This document shows, piece after piece, positions 62,194 through 64,000 of a stretch of 64,000 bases of DNA. This DNA is from Micromonospora zingiberis. Lineage in GTDB: Bacteria > Actinomycetota > Actinomycetes > Mycobacteriales > Micromonosporaceae. The position numbers were made by a program, and so were the translations under genes. The DNA is taken from contig NZ_SJJR01000002.1 in NCBI RefSeq assembly GCF_004331455.1, forward strand, positions 186,001-250,000. The letters run 5' to 3'. The first letter of the stretch is position 1. The number at the start of each line of letters is the position of its first letter. Below the pieces are notes generated by a model. It saw only the letters and a program-made list of their open reading frames with translations, did not search any database and was not told the origin of the DNA.

Positions 62194-63189
62194 ATGCGGG
62201 CAGCGCGTCGGCGCGGATCCCGGCGGCGCGGGCCACACCGACCCCGCCGCGAACCTGGGCGGCTGGCCTGGGCCGTCGCCCGGGTGGTGGTTCGGGCCGC
62301 TGACGGTGCCCTGCGGCTGGTCACCGACGTGCTCGGGGCGGGCCCGGCGGCCGGCCGGGAGCGGATCAGCGAAGCGGAACTGCGGGACCTGGTCGCCGCG
62401 AACACGGTGCTCGACCCGGTGGGCCGGCGCATCATCGACGAGGTGCTGGTGGCCGGCGCGAGCCTGGTCCGCGAGGTGATGATGCCTCGTACGGAGGTGG
62501 TGTTCCTCTCCGCCGCGTTGACCATCGCCGAGGCGGAACCCCTGGTCCGGGCCGGTACGCACAGCCGCTATCCGGTGGTCGACGGCACCCACGACGACGT
62601 CGTCGGCTTCGTGCACCTGCGCGACGTGCTGTGGCGCCCGGGACGCGACCCGGACACCACGGTCGGCGAGTTGATCCGTGAGGTGAAGCGACTGCCGGCC
62701 AGTAAACGGGTGCTCGCCGCGCTGACCGAGATGCGGCGGGAGGGGCACCACCTGGCCGTGGTGGTCGACGAGTACGGCGGCACGGCCGGCATCGTCACCT
62801 GTGAGGATCTGATCGAGGAACTGGTCGGCGAGATCCATGACGAGTACGCGCACGCACCCGAGCCGACGCTGGCCGGGCTACCGGCGGTGGTGGACGGTCG
62901 ACTCAACCTCGCCGACTTCGCCGAGCGCACCGGCGTGGTGCTGCCGGTCGGGCCGTACGAGACGGTGGGTGGGTTCGTGATGGCCGCGCTCGGGCGGCTG
63001 CCGAGGCCCGGTGACGAGACCCCGGTGCCCGAGCCGTCGGGGACCGGCGGCGGTGGCTGGCTGCTGCGGGTGCTGAGCCTGGAGGGGCGCCGGGTGGCCC
63101 GCCTCGCGGTGACCGCCGCCCGCCTGCCCGAACAACGGCGAGTGCCGGGCCCTGCCGGCGACCGGACCCGACCTGCCGGCCCGTCATGA
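62194..63189 (+). CDS. CorC/HlyC-like protein with CBS pair, no membrane domain
   Basis: 331 residues. A basic start is followed by ISEAELRDLVAANTVLDP (about residue 58), two CBS domains (about 85-220; MMPRTEVVFLSA, AVVVDEYGGTAGIVTCEDLIEE) and a CorC_HlyC domain (about 235-310). The DUF21/CNNM membrane domain that begins most actinobacterial hemolysin family proteins of about 430 residues is missing, so this is a soluble CorC-type protein. CorC proteins assist magnesium or cobalt efflux. A TACCAT box 7 nt before the ATG suggests leaderless transcription. Confidence 0.85.
   Translation: MRAARRRGSRRRGPHRPRREPGRLAWAVARVVVRAADGALRLVTDVLGAGPAAGRERISEAELRDLVAANTVLDPVGRRIIDEVLVAGASLVREVMMPRTEVVFLSAALTIAEAEPLVRAGTHSRYPVVDGTHDDVVGFVHLRDVLWRPGRDPDTTVGELIREVKRLPASKRVLAALTEMRREGHHLAVVVDEYGGTAGIVTCEDLIEELVGEIHDEYAHAPEPTLAGLPAVVDGRLNLADFAERTGVVLPVGPYETVGGFVMAALGRLPRPGDETPVPEPSGTGGGGWLLRVLSLEGRRVARLAVTAARLPEQRRVPGPAGDRTRPAGPS

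Positions 63190-64000
<811 letters not shown>

Overview
The window is high-GC actinobacterial DNA with frequent GTG starts and many 1-4 bp start/stop overlaps. Its gene content and the intergenic repeats suggest a Micromonospora-like member of the Micromonosporaceae. The organism is inferred from gene order and style, not from a marker search. Two stretches of conserved actinobacterial chromosome flank a long accessory stretch.

Region 1 (1-5.8 kb) is conserved. It has a partial HAMP-GAF-GGDEF diguanylate cyclase, then galU, a MoeA/gephyrin-like protein, a RimJ-type acetyltransferase and a small membrane protein. That order matches the galU-glp-rimJ-glpR (sepX) locus, whose MoeA-like protein and membrane receptor act in cell division in Corynebacterium and Streptomyces.

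Region 2 (5.8-34.6 kb) is accessory. It opens with tRNA-Ala(CGC). A decayed tract follows: an inverted SDR fragment, a very large secreted FG-GAP/CBM/GH9 protein, a winged-helix remnant, XRE regulators (one frameshifted), a second tRNA-3'-flank-like repeat, an intact SDR that matches the fragment, and a dead CPBP protease. Next come a methyltransferase, secreted and membrane proteins of unknown role, a GH43-AbfB arabinofuranosidase-like enzyme behind a LacI-type operator, a DUF4132 operon, a DUF6153/DUF305 pair, an oligosaccharide ABC importer, a VWA/C-terminal-anchor pair, a proline-rich membrane protein and a phosphopantetheinyl transferase. Two back-to-back intrinsic terminators close the region.

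Region 3 (34.7-56.6 kb) returns to core order: pmt and rsmI (divergent), metG, tatD, rsmA, ispE, an ABC-F protein, glmU, prs, rplY and pth. Interspersed are an alpha/beta hydrolase, two DUF4383 membrane proteins, a TetR/desaturase pair, an HTH protein with a LAGLIDADG-like tail, and tRNA-Gln(TTG).

Region 4 (56.7-64 kb) has sulfate activation genes (a CysQ-like phosphatase, cysD, cysN), galK-galE, a CorC-like CBS protein and the start of trpS.

Recurring small elements tie the window together. There are four copies of a 50-60 bp hairpin with arms like GATCTTGGTACG. There are three full or partial copies of a 52 bp repeat starting AAGGAAGGGCACC, which often sits on stop codons. Many genes have a TANNNT box 6-8 nt before the start codon, suggesting leaderless transcripts. 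Two mini-ORFs end inside the start codon of a metabolic gene (ispE, cysD). No CRISPR array, complete prophage or insertion sequence was seen.
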